A stretch of DNA of 5,545 nucleotides from Spirochaetaceae bacterium (GTDB taxonomy: Bacteria; Spirochaetota; Spirochaetia; Treponematales; Breznakiellaceae): assembly GCA_031290405.1 (NCBI GenBank), contig JAITNO010000101.1:1-5545 (forward strand), written 5' to 3'. The position numbers were made by a program, and so were the translations under genes. Below, piece by piece: positions 1 through 5,545 of the stretch (positions are counted from its first letter, which is position 1; each line of letters opens with the position of its first letter). Below the pieces are notes generated by a model that worked only from the letters and a program-made list of their open reading frames with translations, did no database searches and had not been told where the DNA came from.

Positions 1-84
1 CGCGCAATCCTCGCGGGACCCCGCGCAACTCTCGCGGGACCCCGCGCAAACCTCGCGGGACCCCGCGCAATCCTCGCGGGACCC
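1..84. repeat. Four 21-bp tandem repeats (minisatellite), possibly continuing off the left edge
   Basis: Four back-to-back units begin at 1, 22, 43 and 64. Each reads CGCGCAA, then a short variable part (TCC, CTC, ACC, TCC), then TCGCGGGACCC. All variation is confined to bases 8-9 of the unit; the other 19 are identical. Each unit junction makes an interrupted palindrome (CGCGGG-AC-CCCGCG), so single strands could form a row of small hairpins. The period is seven codons and the unit has no stop in any frame, so a repetitive peptide is possible: the minus strand can read GSREDCA-type or GVPRGLR-type heptads. No start codon or ribosome site supports translation. A fifth unit begins at 85 but degenerates after four bases. 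The units touch one another without spacers, so this is not a CRISPR array. Confidence 0.9.
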
Positions 85-137
85 CGCCTCCGTCCGGCGC
101 GCCCCACACGAGACCTCAGGGCTACAGCCCCAGACTT

Positions 138-171
138 GAGACCCTCCGCATCCGATGGGGAGACCCTCCGC
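138..171. repeat. 12-bp direct repeat upstream of the glycosyltransferase promoter
   Basis: GAGACCCTCCGC occurs at 138-149 and again, identical, at 160-171, a 22-bp period (about two helical turns). A shorter match, GAGACC, lies at 110-115. The pair sits 50-83 bp upstream of the -35 box at 221, a position where an activator could bind on one face of the DNA. A regulatory role is inference; it could equally be a degenerate tandem duplication. Confidence 0.5.
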
Positions 172-176
172 CTTAT

Positions 177-196
177 AAGGGGAAGCCGCTCCCCTT
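177..196. terminator. Perfect 7-bp inverted repeat; weak terminator or regulatory hairpin
   Basis: AAGGGGA (177-183) pairs perfectly with TCCCCTT (190-196) around a six-base loop. Only three T residues follow on the plus strand (195-197), so as an intrinsic terminator for a gene entering from the left it would be weak. It ends 24 bp before the -35 box at 221, so insulation of the glycosyltransferase promoter or an operator role are alternatives. Confidence 0.3.
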
Positions 197-220
197 TGAC
201 CTGGGCGCTCGTTCCTTCCC

Positions 221-249
221 TTGACAGGCTCTGGATGCGCGGGTAGAGT
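221..249 (+). promoter_or_regulatory. Sigma70-type promoter for the glycosyltransferase gene
   Basis: A perfect -35 hexamer TTGACA (221-226) is followed after exactly 17 bp by TAGAGT (244-249), which matches four of six -10 consensus bases. Transcription would start near 256, leaving a leader of only about 9 nt before the ATG at 265. It is the best promoter in the window and points at the only plus-strand gene. Confidence 0.6.
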
Positions 250-264
250 CAGGCATCGGCAATT

Positions 265-1512
265 ATGAGAATCGCAATATTCACCGACGCCTATTGGCCG
301 CGAGTCAACGGCGTCTCCGTATCAATCGACGCTTTTTCGCACGCTCTGCTCCGCTTGGGGCACAAGGTGCTCATCGTCTGCTCGGAATACCCGGAGTCGA
401 TGGACGTGGGGCGGCTGGTGCGCGAAGAGGCCGACGACGCGGGCCCCCAGCCGGAGATCATTCAGGTGTCGTCCTTCGAATTCGCCATCTCGAAGGAGGA
501 CCGCATCGCCTACGCCCACAAGGTCTTCTGGGTGTCCCGCCAGGTGGAGGCCTTCGCGCCGGACATCATCCACCTTAACAGCGAGTTTATCATCGCCAAT
601 TTCGGCTCCTACTGCGCGAAGCGCCTCAAGCTCCCCGTCGTCTATACGCTCCACACGCTGTGGGAGGAGTATGGGCTTCAGTATTTCCCCGTGTTCCCCG
701 CTCCCGTCGTGCGGTTCATCGCGAAATGCGTCTTCAAGTACGTGCTTACGCGCTGCAACGTCGTCATCGCGCCGACGGCGCAGGTAATCGACGTGATAAA
801 ACGATACAAGGTGAAGAAGGAGACGTTTCTGCTGCCGACGGGCATCGACCCGAAATACTTAACGTTCTCGCCCGAGCAAAAGGAGGTGTTTCGACGCAAG
901 ATGATCGAGCTGCACCCCTCGCTTGCCGGCAAACGGATCCTGCTGTTCGCCGGACGGCTGACGCGGGAAAAGAACGTCGCCTTCCTCCTCAACCTTCTGC
1001 CTGCGGTGTTCGAGAAGCACGACGACGCGGTGTTGCTGATTGCCGGAAACGGCCCCTGCCATGACGAATTGATGCGCTTGAGTGCGGCGCGGGGGATTCG
1101 CGAACGCTGCGTGTTTACCGGTTACCTGGATAGGACGGATCTGGGGCTGGCCTATGCGATGTCGTATATGCTGGTGTTCCCGTCGCTCACCGAGACGCAG
1201 GGCTTGGTCACCATCGAGGCGATGTATTCGGGGCTGCCCGTCGTCGCCATCGGCTCGATGGGAACGCTTATGGTGATGAATGGCGACAACGGCGGGTTCA
1301 TGGTAAAGAATGATGCGGGGGAGTTTGCCGCGCGCGTCCTCGAACTGCTTGAGGATGGGGACTTGTATGCAAGGAAGGCCTTCGAGGCTAAGCTCCACGC
1401 CGGCGCCTGGTTAATCGACAGCATGGCCCTCAAGCTCCTGGACATATACCGGCACACTATCGAGCGTTACGGGCGCGCCTCCAACCCGTCGGACAGCCCC
1501 TCCCACTCATAG
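265..1512 (+). CDS. GT4-family glycosyltransferase, probably glycolipid-forming
   Basis: This 415-residue protein is a GT-B fold, family 4 retaining glycosyltransferase. It transfers a sugar from a nucleotide-sugar donor to an acceptor at the cytoplasmic face of the membrane. The N-terminal Rossmann half starts MRIAIFTDAYWPRVNGVSVS, with the glycine-rich loop near residue 16 and the acceptor side up to about 195. The donor half starts near 222 (KRILLFAGRLTREKN, with R231 and K236 placed to bind the donor phosphates) and carries the EX7E signature at E310 and E318 in ETQGLVTIE. Family resemblance is to diacylglycerol glucosyltransferases and PimB-like enzymes, so a membrane glycolipid product is likely but the acceptor is not proven. 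Start: an in-frame TAG at 244-246 bounds the frame and ATG 265 gives the expected family N-terminus. There is no good Shine-Dalgarno; the promoter at 221-249 implies a very short leader. The last 15 codons overlap the convergent carboxypeptidase gene. Confidence 0.93.
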   Translation: MRIAIFTDAYWPRVNGVSVSIDAFSHALLRLGHKVLIVCSEYPESMDVGRLVREEADDAGPQPEIIQVSSFEFAISKEDRIAYAHKVFWVSRQVEAFAPDIIHLNSEFIIANFGSYCAKRLKLPVVYTLHTLWEEYGLQYFPVFPAPVVRFIAKCVFKYVLTRCNVVIAPTAQVIDVIKRYKVKKETFLLPTGIDPKYLTFSPEQKEVFRRKMIELHPSLAGKRILLFAGRLTREKNVAFLLNLLPAVFEKHDDAVLLIAGNGPCHDELMRLSAARGIRERCVFTGYLDRTDLGLAYAMSYMLVFPSLTETQGLVTIEAMYSGLPVVAIGSMGTLMVMNGDNGGFMVKNDAGEFAARVLELLEDGDLYARKAFEAKLHAGAWLIDSMALKLLDIYRHTIERYGRASNPSDSPSHS

Positions 1513-2288
1513 ACGAAGCGCAAGCCGTACTGTTGAACGCCGGCGAACCATGCGTCGATGAAGCGCGCCAGAGGCTTCCCCACATAGCGGTAATGCCAAC
1601 ATTCCCAACGGTAGCCGGTAAGCTCCTCGTAGCCGTCGGGGAAGGAGAGCGACCAGCCGAACCGGCCTGCGTTTGCCGAAAGCCACCGGCCGGCGGGGGT
1701 CCCGGCGTAAGCGTCGGTAATCGAGCCAAAGTCCACGGCAAGCCCCGTCTGATGCTGGCTGTAGCCGGCGCGAGAGGACTCCCGGTCGGCCTGGTCGCGC
1801 CCGTTTTCCCTCACATTCCGCGCATACACCTCAAGCTGATACTCGTAGGAACGATAGGTGGAAGAGGCGACGAGGACGATGCCGTCCTTGAGGGCCTCCT
1901 CTGCCATCTCCTGCAAGGCCTCGGCGGCGGGAAGGCGGAGGAGCAGGCCCTGCCGCCCGATGCGGAAGGCGCCCTCATTGGTCAGCTCCACGAGGTCGGG
2001 GGGGACGTACTGTTGCGGCTCAAGCGGGTGTTGTTTGTCGACGAGCAGCCGCTGATAGCCGTCGCGCTCTGCCAGGATGGCCAGCAATTCGGGGAGGAAG
2101 GCGTCCTCTGCGCGCAAGACTGCGGCGGCCAGGGCGTCGGGGATTGCCGCCGCCTCCAGGGCCGCGCGCAAGCGTTCGTTGCCCGAGCGCACCAGAGCGC
2201 CGGCCTCCGCCGCTCTGGGCGCAGGCCGTGTGCAGGCGGTCAAAACCAATGCCAACGCGAAACTCATCCATCTCATGCGGGGGAGCAT
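1467..2288 (-). CDS. VanY-type (peptidase M15B) D-alanyl-D-alanine carboxypeptidase lipoprotein
   Basis: This 273-residue zinc D,D-carboxypeptidase removes the terminal D-Ala from peptidoglycan stem peptides outside the cytoplasmic membrane. The N-terminus is a lipoprotein signal (a basic start, a short hydrophobic run, lipobox LTAC with C19). The M15 domain occupies about 120-240: the SSTYRS motif at 142-147, SRAGYSQHQTGLAVDF with zinc ligands H179 and D186, then ECWHYRYVG with catalytic E229 and zinc ligand H232. All expected active-site residues are present. Residues 20-120 form a less conserved, helix-rich part unlike the core family. It is the last gene of the minus-strand cluster, 21 bp after the biotin ligase stop. 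ATG 2288 was chosen because it yields a complete signal peptide; M5 and M8 are possible alternatives and none has a clear Shine-Dalgarno. No vanA, vanH or vanX lies nearby, so cell-wall housekeeping fits better than glycopeptide resistance. Confidence 0.92.
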   Translation of the reverse strand: MLPRMRWMSFALALVLTACTRPAPRAAEAGALVRSGNERLRAALEAAAIPDALAAAVLRAEDAFLPELLAILAERDGYQRLLVDKQHPLEPQQYVPPDLVELTNEGAFRIGRQGLLLRLPAAEALQEMAEEALKDGIVLVASSTYRSYEYQLEVYARNVRENGRDQADRESSRAGYSQHQTGLAVDFGSITDAYAGTPAGRWLSANAGRFGWSLSFPDGYEELTGYRWECWHYRYVGKPLARFIDAWFAGVQQYGLRFVYEWEGLSDGLEARP

Positions 2289-2309
2289 ATCAGAGGCGGC
2301 GCCGCGCGG

Positions 2310-3089
2310 CTAGGCCTGACGCAGGGAAAGCTCACCTGCGACGAAGGCTCTCTGCGTTCCCGTCGCTCCGTCGCGCATCAGCAAGAAGCCCTCGTCGGAG
2401 ACGCCGACGAGGGCGCCGCGCACTTCGCAGGCGCCGTCAGCGCGCCCGTTGAGGAAGAGGACTTCCCGGCCTTTCATATGGAGAATGCTTTCGAGGCGCG
2501 GCCTCCAATCGCGGTCGTCGGCCTGAGCGGCGCCGCCAGAGAGCTCGGCTTTCAGCCGGGGGAGGGTTTCTTCGAGGAGGGCCTCGACGTTGGGCACGAC
2601 GGGACTCTGCGCGTTCCGCAATTCGGCGAGGATGCTGGTGGCGCGCCCTCCCTCGTCGAGCGTTTCGGGCGCTTCCTGCAAGACGTTGACGCCCATGCCG
2701 ATAAAGACGCTCGTCCCATCGCTTTCGGTAAGGATGCCGGCGGCCTTTTTCCCGTTGAGCATGAGGTCGTTGGGCCATTTGACGGCGATTGCCGGGGCGA
2801 GGGGGGGGAAGAGCGCGGCTATGGCGTCGGCCAGGGCGAGGGCGGCGCGGAGGGGGAGGGCGGCGGGGAAGGCGGCGGCGCTTTCATAGCGAAGGATGAG
2901 GGTGAAGAGGAGGCTTTCCCCACGGCAGGCGCGCCAAAGGCGGTGGGCGACGCGCCCGCGCCCCGCGCTCTGGTGGTTTGCCCAGACGACGGAGCCTGAG
3001 GGGGCGCCGGCCCCGGCGCGGGCGCGCGCTTCGTCCATGGTGGAGGGGCAGGTCTCAAGGTGATGGATGGAGGGGGGCGCGTCGTCCAC
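2310..3089 (-). CDS. birA: Biotin--[acetyl-CoA-carboxylase] ligase, monofunctional (no DNA-binding domain)
   Basis: This 259-residue cytoplasmic enzyme makes biotinyl-AMP and attaches biotin to the target lysine of biotin carboxyl carrier domains (acetyl-CoA carboxylase and related enzymes). The catalytic domain begins at once with LETCPSTMDEA (11-21). The biotin/ATP loop follows as QSAGRGRVAHRLW (40-52), with one residue more between GRGR and W than in E. coli BirA. Then come VKWPNDLMLNGKKAAGILTE (103-122), including the catalytic lysine, and GMGVNV (131-136); a C-terminal SH3-like domain covers about 210-259. The winged-helix repressor domain of E. coli BirA is absent, so it should not regulate transcription directly. 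The start is GTG (3089), six bases after the isomerase stop with no Shine-Dalgarno, suggesting translational coupling; the next in-frame ATG (codon 18) would cut into the catalytic domain. The gene contains a run of eight C on the coding strand (2801-2808 in plus coordinates). Confidence 0.94.
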   Translation of the reverse strand: MDDAPPSIHHLETCPSTMDEARARAGAGAPSGSVVWANHQSAGRGRVAHRLWRACRGESLLFTLILRYESAAAFPAALPLRAALALADAIAALFPPLAPAIAVKWPNDLMLNGKKAAGILTESDGTSVFIGMGVNVLQEAPETLDEGGRATSILAELRNAQSPVVPNVEALLEETLPRLKAELSGGAAQADDRDWRPRLESILHMKGREVLFLNGRADGACEVRGALVGVSDEGFLLMRDGATGTQRAFVAGELSLRQA

Positions 3090-3095
3090 AGTGGT

Positions 3096-4154
<1,059 letters not shown>

Positions 4155-4163
4155 AATGAGGGG

Positions 4164-4192
4164 AGTATGCTGGAATGTGCGAAGAGTTTCAA
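4164..4192 (-). promoter_or_regulatory. Candidate promoter for the immunophilin-birA-carboxypeptidase genes
   Basis: Minus-strand TTGAAA (4192-4187, five of six to the -35 consensus) is followed after 17 bp by CATACT (4169-4164, four of six to the -10 consensus). It lies in the 57-bp gap after truA. Transcription would begin near 4157, only a few bases before the ATG at 4154, implying a leaderless or nearly leaderless mRNA. A 5-bp hairpin (GGCGC/GCGCC, 4193-4205) sits just upstream but lacks a T run. Confidence 0.4.
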
Positions 4193-4211
4193 GGCGCTGG
4201 GCGCCGACAGG

Positions 4212-4982
4212 TTAGTCGTAGAAGACGTTCCAGAGGAAGAGGCCGTGGGGGGGAGCGGTGGGGCCGGCTTTTTCACGTTTGCCTTCGCGGAGGATGCGCT
4301 CGAAGGCGCTCGTGGGGAGCTCTCTCTGAGCGTAATGGAGGAAGGTGCCGACGATGGAGCGGACCATCTTGCGAAAAAAGGCGTTGGCGGCGATTTCAAA
4401 GACGAGGAGGCCGTTCTCGATGAAGAAATGAGCGTGGCCTATGCGGCGGAAACGGGAGCCGCTGCCGCGGGTGAAGATTGCATCGGAGGGGGAGGCGAAG
4501 AGGGTGCAGTCAGTCTCGCCTAAAAGGAGGCGGGCGTAGGAGTTGAGGAGGGGGAGCGAGGGGGCAAAGGGGATGGACATGGCGTAGCGGGTTTCGTGGG
4601 GGAGGAGCGGGCGGCCGCAGGCGATGCGATACTGGTAGGCGCGGGCGGTGGCGGAAAAGCGAGCGTGAAACTGAGGGGGGACGGCGGCGGCGGCGGTAAC
4701 GCGGATGTCGCGGGGGAGGAGGGCGTTGAGCGCGGGGACGAAGTTGCGTGGGGGCATAGTCTGTATCGTGCTGAAAAAGTTGGCGCACTGGGCGACGGCG
4801 TGAACGCCTGCGTCGGTACGGCCAGCTCCGTAGAGGATGATGGGCTTTCGATGGATCTTCTGGAGGGCGCTTTCGAGTTCGCCCTGCACGGTGCGGACGC
4901 CCGGCTGGATTTGCCAGCCTGAATAGTCGGCGCCGTCGTAGGAAATGATGAGTTTGACGTTCTGTTCGCTGTGGTTCTGCAC
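4212..4982 (-). CDS. truA: tRNA pseudouridine(38-40) synthase TruA
   Basis: This 256-residue enzyme converts uridine to pseudouridine at positions 38-40 of the tRNA anticodon arm. The N-terminal KLIISYDGADYSGWQIQPG is typical. The catalytic aspartate is D57 in the family signature GRTDAGVHA (54-62). Later landmarks are RAYQYRI with its conserved tyrosines, NAFFRKMVRSIVGTFL and the C-terminal AGPTAPPHGLFLWN. Length is normal for the family. I chose GTG 4982 as start: the open frame runs much further upstream (to an ATG at 5240), but that extension is arginine-rich, unlike TruA, and overlaps the 3' part of the preceding gene in another frame. GTG 4982 leaves only a 9-residue lead before the conserved VKLIISYDG. 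No Shine-Dalgarno precedes it. The immunophilin gene follows after 57 bp. Confidence 0.94.
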   Translation of the reverse strand: MQNHSEQNVKLIISYDGADYSGWQIQPGVRTVQGELESALQKIHRKPIILYGAGRTDAGVHAVAQCANFFSTIQTMPPRNFVPALNALLPRDIRVTAAAAVPPQFHARFSATARAYQYRIACGRPLLPHETRYAMSIPFAPSLPLLNSYARLLLGETDCTLFASPSDAIFTRGSGSRFRRIGHAHFFIENGLLVFEIAANAFFRKMVRSIVGTFLHYAQRELPTSAFERILREGKREKAGPTAPPHGLFLWNVFYD

Positions 4983-4991
4983 GATGGGGCG

Positions 4992-5039
4992 ATGGTAGCA
5001 TGGGAGGGGGGTGTGGGGCGAGGGGGGCGGCCAATTATG
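4992..5039 (-). promoter_or_regulatory. Candidate truA promoter elements
   Basis: Two -10-like boxes precede truA on the minus strand. CATAAT (5039-5034) matches five of six consensus bases and would give a leader of about 45 nt. TGC-TACCAT (5000-4992) resembles an extended -10 and would end only 9 bases before the GTG. Neither has a convincing -35. Between them lie two G6 runs on the plus strand (5006-5011 and 5022-5027). Confidence 0.25.
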
Positions 5040-5082
5040 GCGATGCCGGGGCTGCCGGGCGCATCCTCGGCCTTGCCAACGT

Positions 5083-5100
5083 AAAAGAGGCAAGCCTCTT
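5083..5100 (-). terminator. Hairpin terminator-like site after the nuclease-like gene
   Basis: On the minus strand AAGAGGC and GCCTCTT (5100-5094 and 5091-5085) pair perfectly around two bases, more realistically a 6-bp stem with a 4-base loop, followed by a short T run (four T, 5086-5083). It lies about 55 bp after the stop of the nuclease-like gene and about 100 bp before truA, where a terminator would separate the two. The T run is short, so efficiency is doubtful. Confidence 0.45.
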
Positions 5101-5155
5101 CCCCCGCGACCGCAAGCGCGTAAGCCCCTAAGGGAGCGGGGGCCCCCATTGCCCC
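5101..5155. other. Palindrome-rich spacer between nuclease-like gene and truA
   Basis: This spacer packs several small symmetric motifs: the perfect palindrome GGGGGCCCCC (5138-5147), CCCT-A-AGGG (5126-5134) and CGCAAGCG (5111-5118), directly beside the hairpin at 5085-5100. Such density suggests a structured RNA tail or a dispersed intergenic repeat. An ATG-initiated minus-strand frame starts at 5149, but it has no ribosome site and runs on into truA out of frame, so I do not call it a gene. Confidence 0.35.
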
Positions 5156-5545
5156 CTACCATTCCCTGGCGGTAAAACCCGCAGGCGCGGCGAGCAGTTC
5201 GACGGACTCGCCCTTGAGTTCGAGCACGAAGAAGCCGCACTCGTGGGCAAACTCTTTAGCCTCGGGCAGCACGACGCCTCCCGCGATGGCGCCGAGCATT
5301 TTTTTGCCTGCGACTTCGGCGGGGGGATATGTGCGTATCAGGTCCATGCGTTTTAGATGCCGTTCCACATCGTCTTTATTCGCTTCCCGTTTGACTTCGA
5401 CGGCCATGCACCACTGCGTGTCGGCGAGCAGGATGTCGATGTCCGATTTGGTTTGGTTATGCTCATCGTAGATGGGAACCCGCCGATAGGCCCGTTCCAG
5501 GTTGTAGGGGTAGGCGGCAAACTTTTTCCAAAGCCGCGCGGCGAC
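5156..5545 (-). CDS. PD-(D/E)XK nuclease-like hypothetical protein, C-terminal part only
   Basis: The reading frame is open from the right edge to TAG at 5158-5156, giving 129 residues of a gene whose start lies outside the window. Numbering from the edge, the fragment opens with WKKF...YPYNLERAYRRVPIYDE, then TKSDIDILLADTQWCMAVEVKRE. The latter fits the core of the PD-(D/E)XK fold: a catalytic aspartate (D37) on one strand and E50-x-K52 on the next. An internal ATG at 5407 (M47) lies inside this core, so it is not the real start. The rest (KDDVERHLKRMDLIRTYPP, AIAGGVV, AHECGFFVLEL, C-terminal FTAREW) looks like the tail of a family of uncharacterised treponemal proteins whose upstream half is often coiled-coil; that comparison is from memory. 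The role is unknown: nuclease activity is inferred only from the motif. No restriction methylase is visible here. Confidence 0.8.
   Translation of the reverse strand, partial: VAARLWKKFAAYPYNLERAYRRVPIYDEHNQTKSDIDILLADTQWCMAVEVKREANKDDVERHLKRMDLIRTYPPAEVAGKKMLGAIAGGVVLPEAKEFAHECGFFVLELKGESVELLAAPAGFTAREW

Noticed and set aside
1..84. CRISPR array
   Set aside because: The 21-bp units abut directly with no unique spacers, and no cas genes are present.
1..246. Plus-strand frame open from the left edge to TAG at 244, as a 3' gene fragment
   Set aside because: It is made of the tandem repeat followed by arginine/proline-rich sequence, and it also runs through the promoter. GC-rich DNA easily lacks stops over this length.
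1467..2288. Vancomycin resistance determinant
   Set aside because: VanY-family carboxypeptidases are common cell-wall enzymes, and no ligase, dehydrogenase, dipeptidase or two-component genes of a van cluster are nearby.
1533..2999. Long plus-strand open frame (488 codons) antisense to the carboxypeptidase and biotin ligase genes
   Set aside because: It spans two well-recognised genes and their spacer, its translation is glycine- and arginine-rich without domain character, and long antisense frames are expected in GC-rich DNA.
4520..5149. Minus-strand open frame of 209 codons starting just after the nuclease-like stop
   Set aside because: Most of it overlaps truA in another frame and becomes serine/proline-rich there. 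The first 40 residues look less biased, so the region is kept as a finding but not as a gene.
4983..5240. N-terminal extension of TruA to an ATG at 5240
   Set aside because: The added residues are arginine- and glycine-rich, unlike any TruA, and the extension would overlap the conserved end of the nuclease-like gene. GTG 4982 gives a normal family length.

Overview
The window is GC-rich bacterial DNA holding six protein genes, with little intergenic space. The best taxonomic hint is a spirochaete, probably Treponema-like. It rests on a cyclophilin-FKBP fusion lipoprotein (a rare architecture reported from Treponema denticola), on lipoproteins with relaxed lipoboxes, and on the style of the TruA and nuclease-like proteins. 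This is recognition by eye, not a database result, and I hold it with moderate confidence.

Layout: positions 1-264 carry no convincing gene. They hold four 21-bp tandem repeats, a 12-bp direct repeat, a small hairpin and a sigma70-like promoter. From 265 a GT4 glycosyltransferase runs rightward to 1512. Everything to its right is on the minus strand. Read in transcription order, these genes are: a partial PD-(D/E)XK nuclease-like gene entering from the right edge (ends 5156); a spacer with a terminator-like hairpin; truA (4982-4212); a dual-domain peptidyl-prolyl isomerase lipoprotein (4154-3096); a monofunctional biotin protein ligase (3089-2310); and a VanY-type D,D-carboxypeptidase lipoprotein (2288-1467). 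The last four are spaced 57, 6 and 21 bp apart and look like one operon or two overlapping transcription units. The last gene collides tail to tail with the glycosyltransferase, overlapping it by 46 bp.

Functionally this is mixed housekeeping: tRNA modification, envelope protein folding, biotinylation, peptidoglycan trimming and probably glycolipid synthesis. Three products (glycosyltransferase, isomerase, carboxypeptidase) act at or near the cell envelope. No mobile element, CRISPR array, rRNA or tRNA was seen.

The points most worth a second look are: the immunophilin fusion with an eukaryote-like cyclosporin-type pocket; a strong internal Shine-Dalgarno just after its lipobox, which could give a second, cytosolic form; the absence of good Shine-Dalgarno sequences at the ordinary starts, combined with -10-like boxes only 9-15 nt from start codons; and the 21-bp repeats at the left edge.
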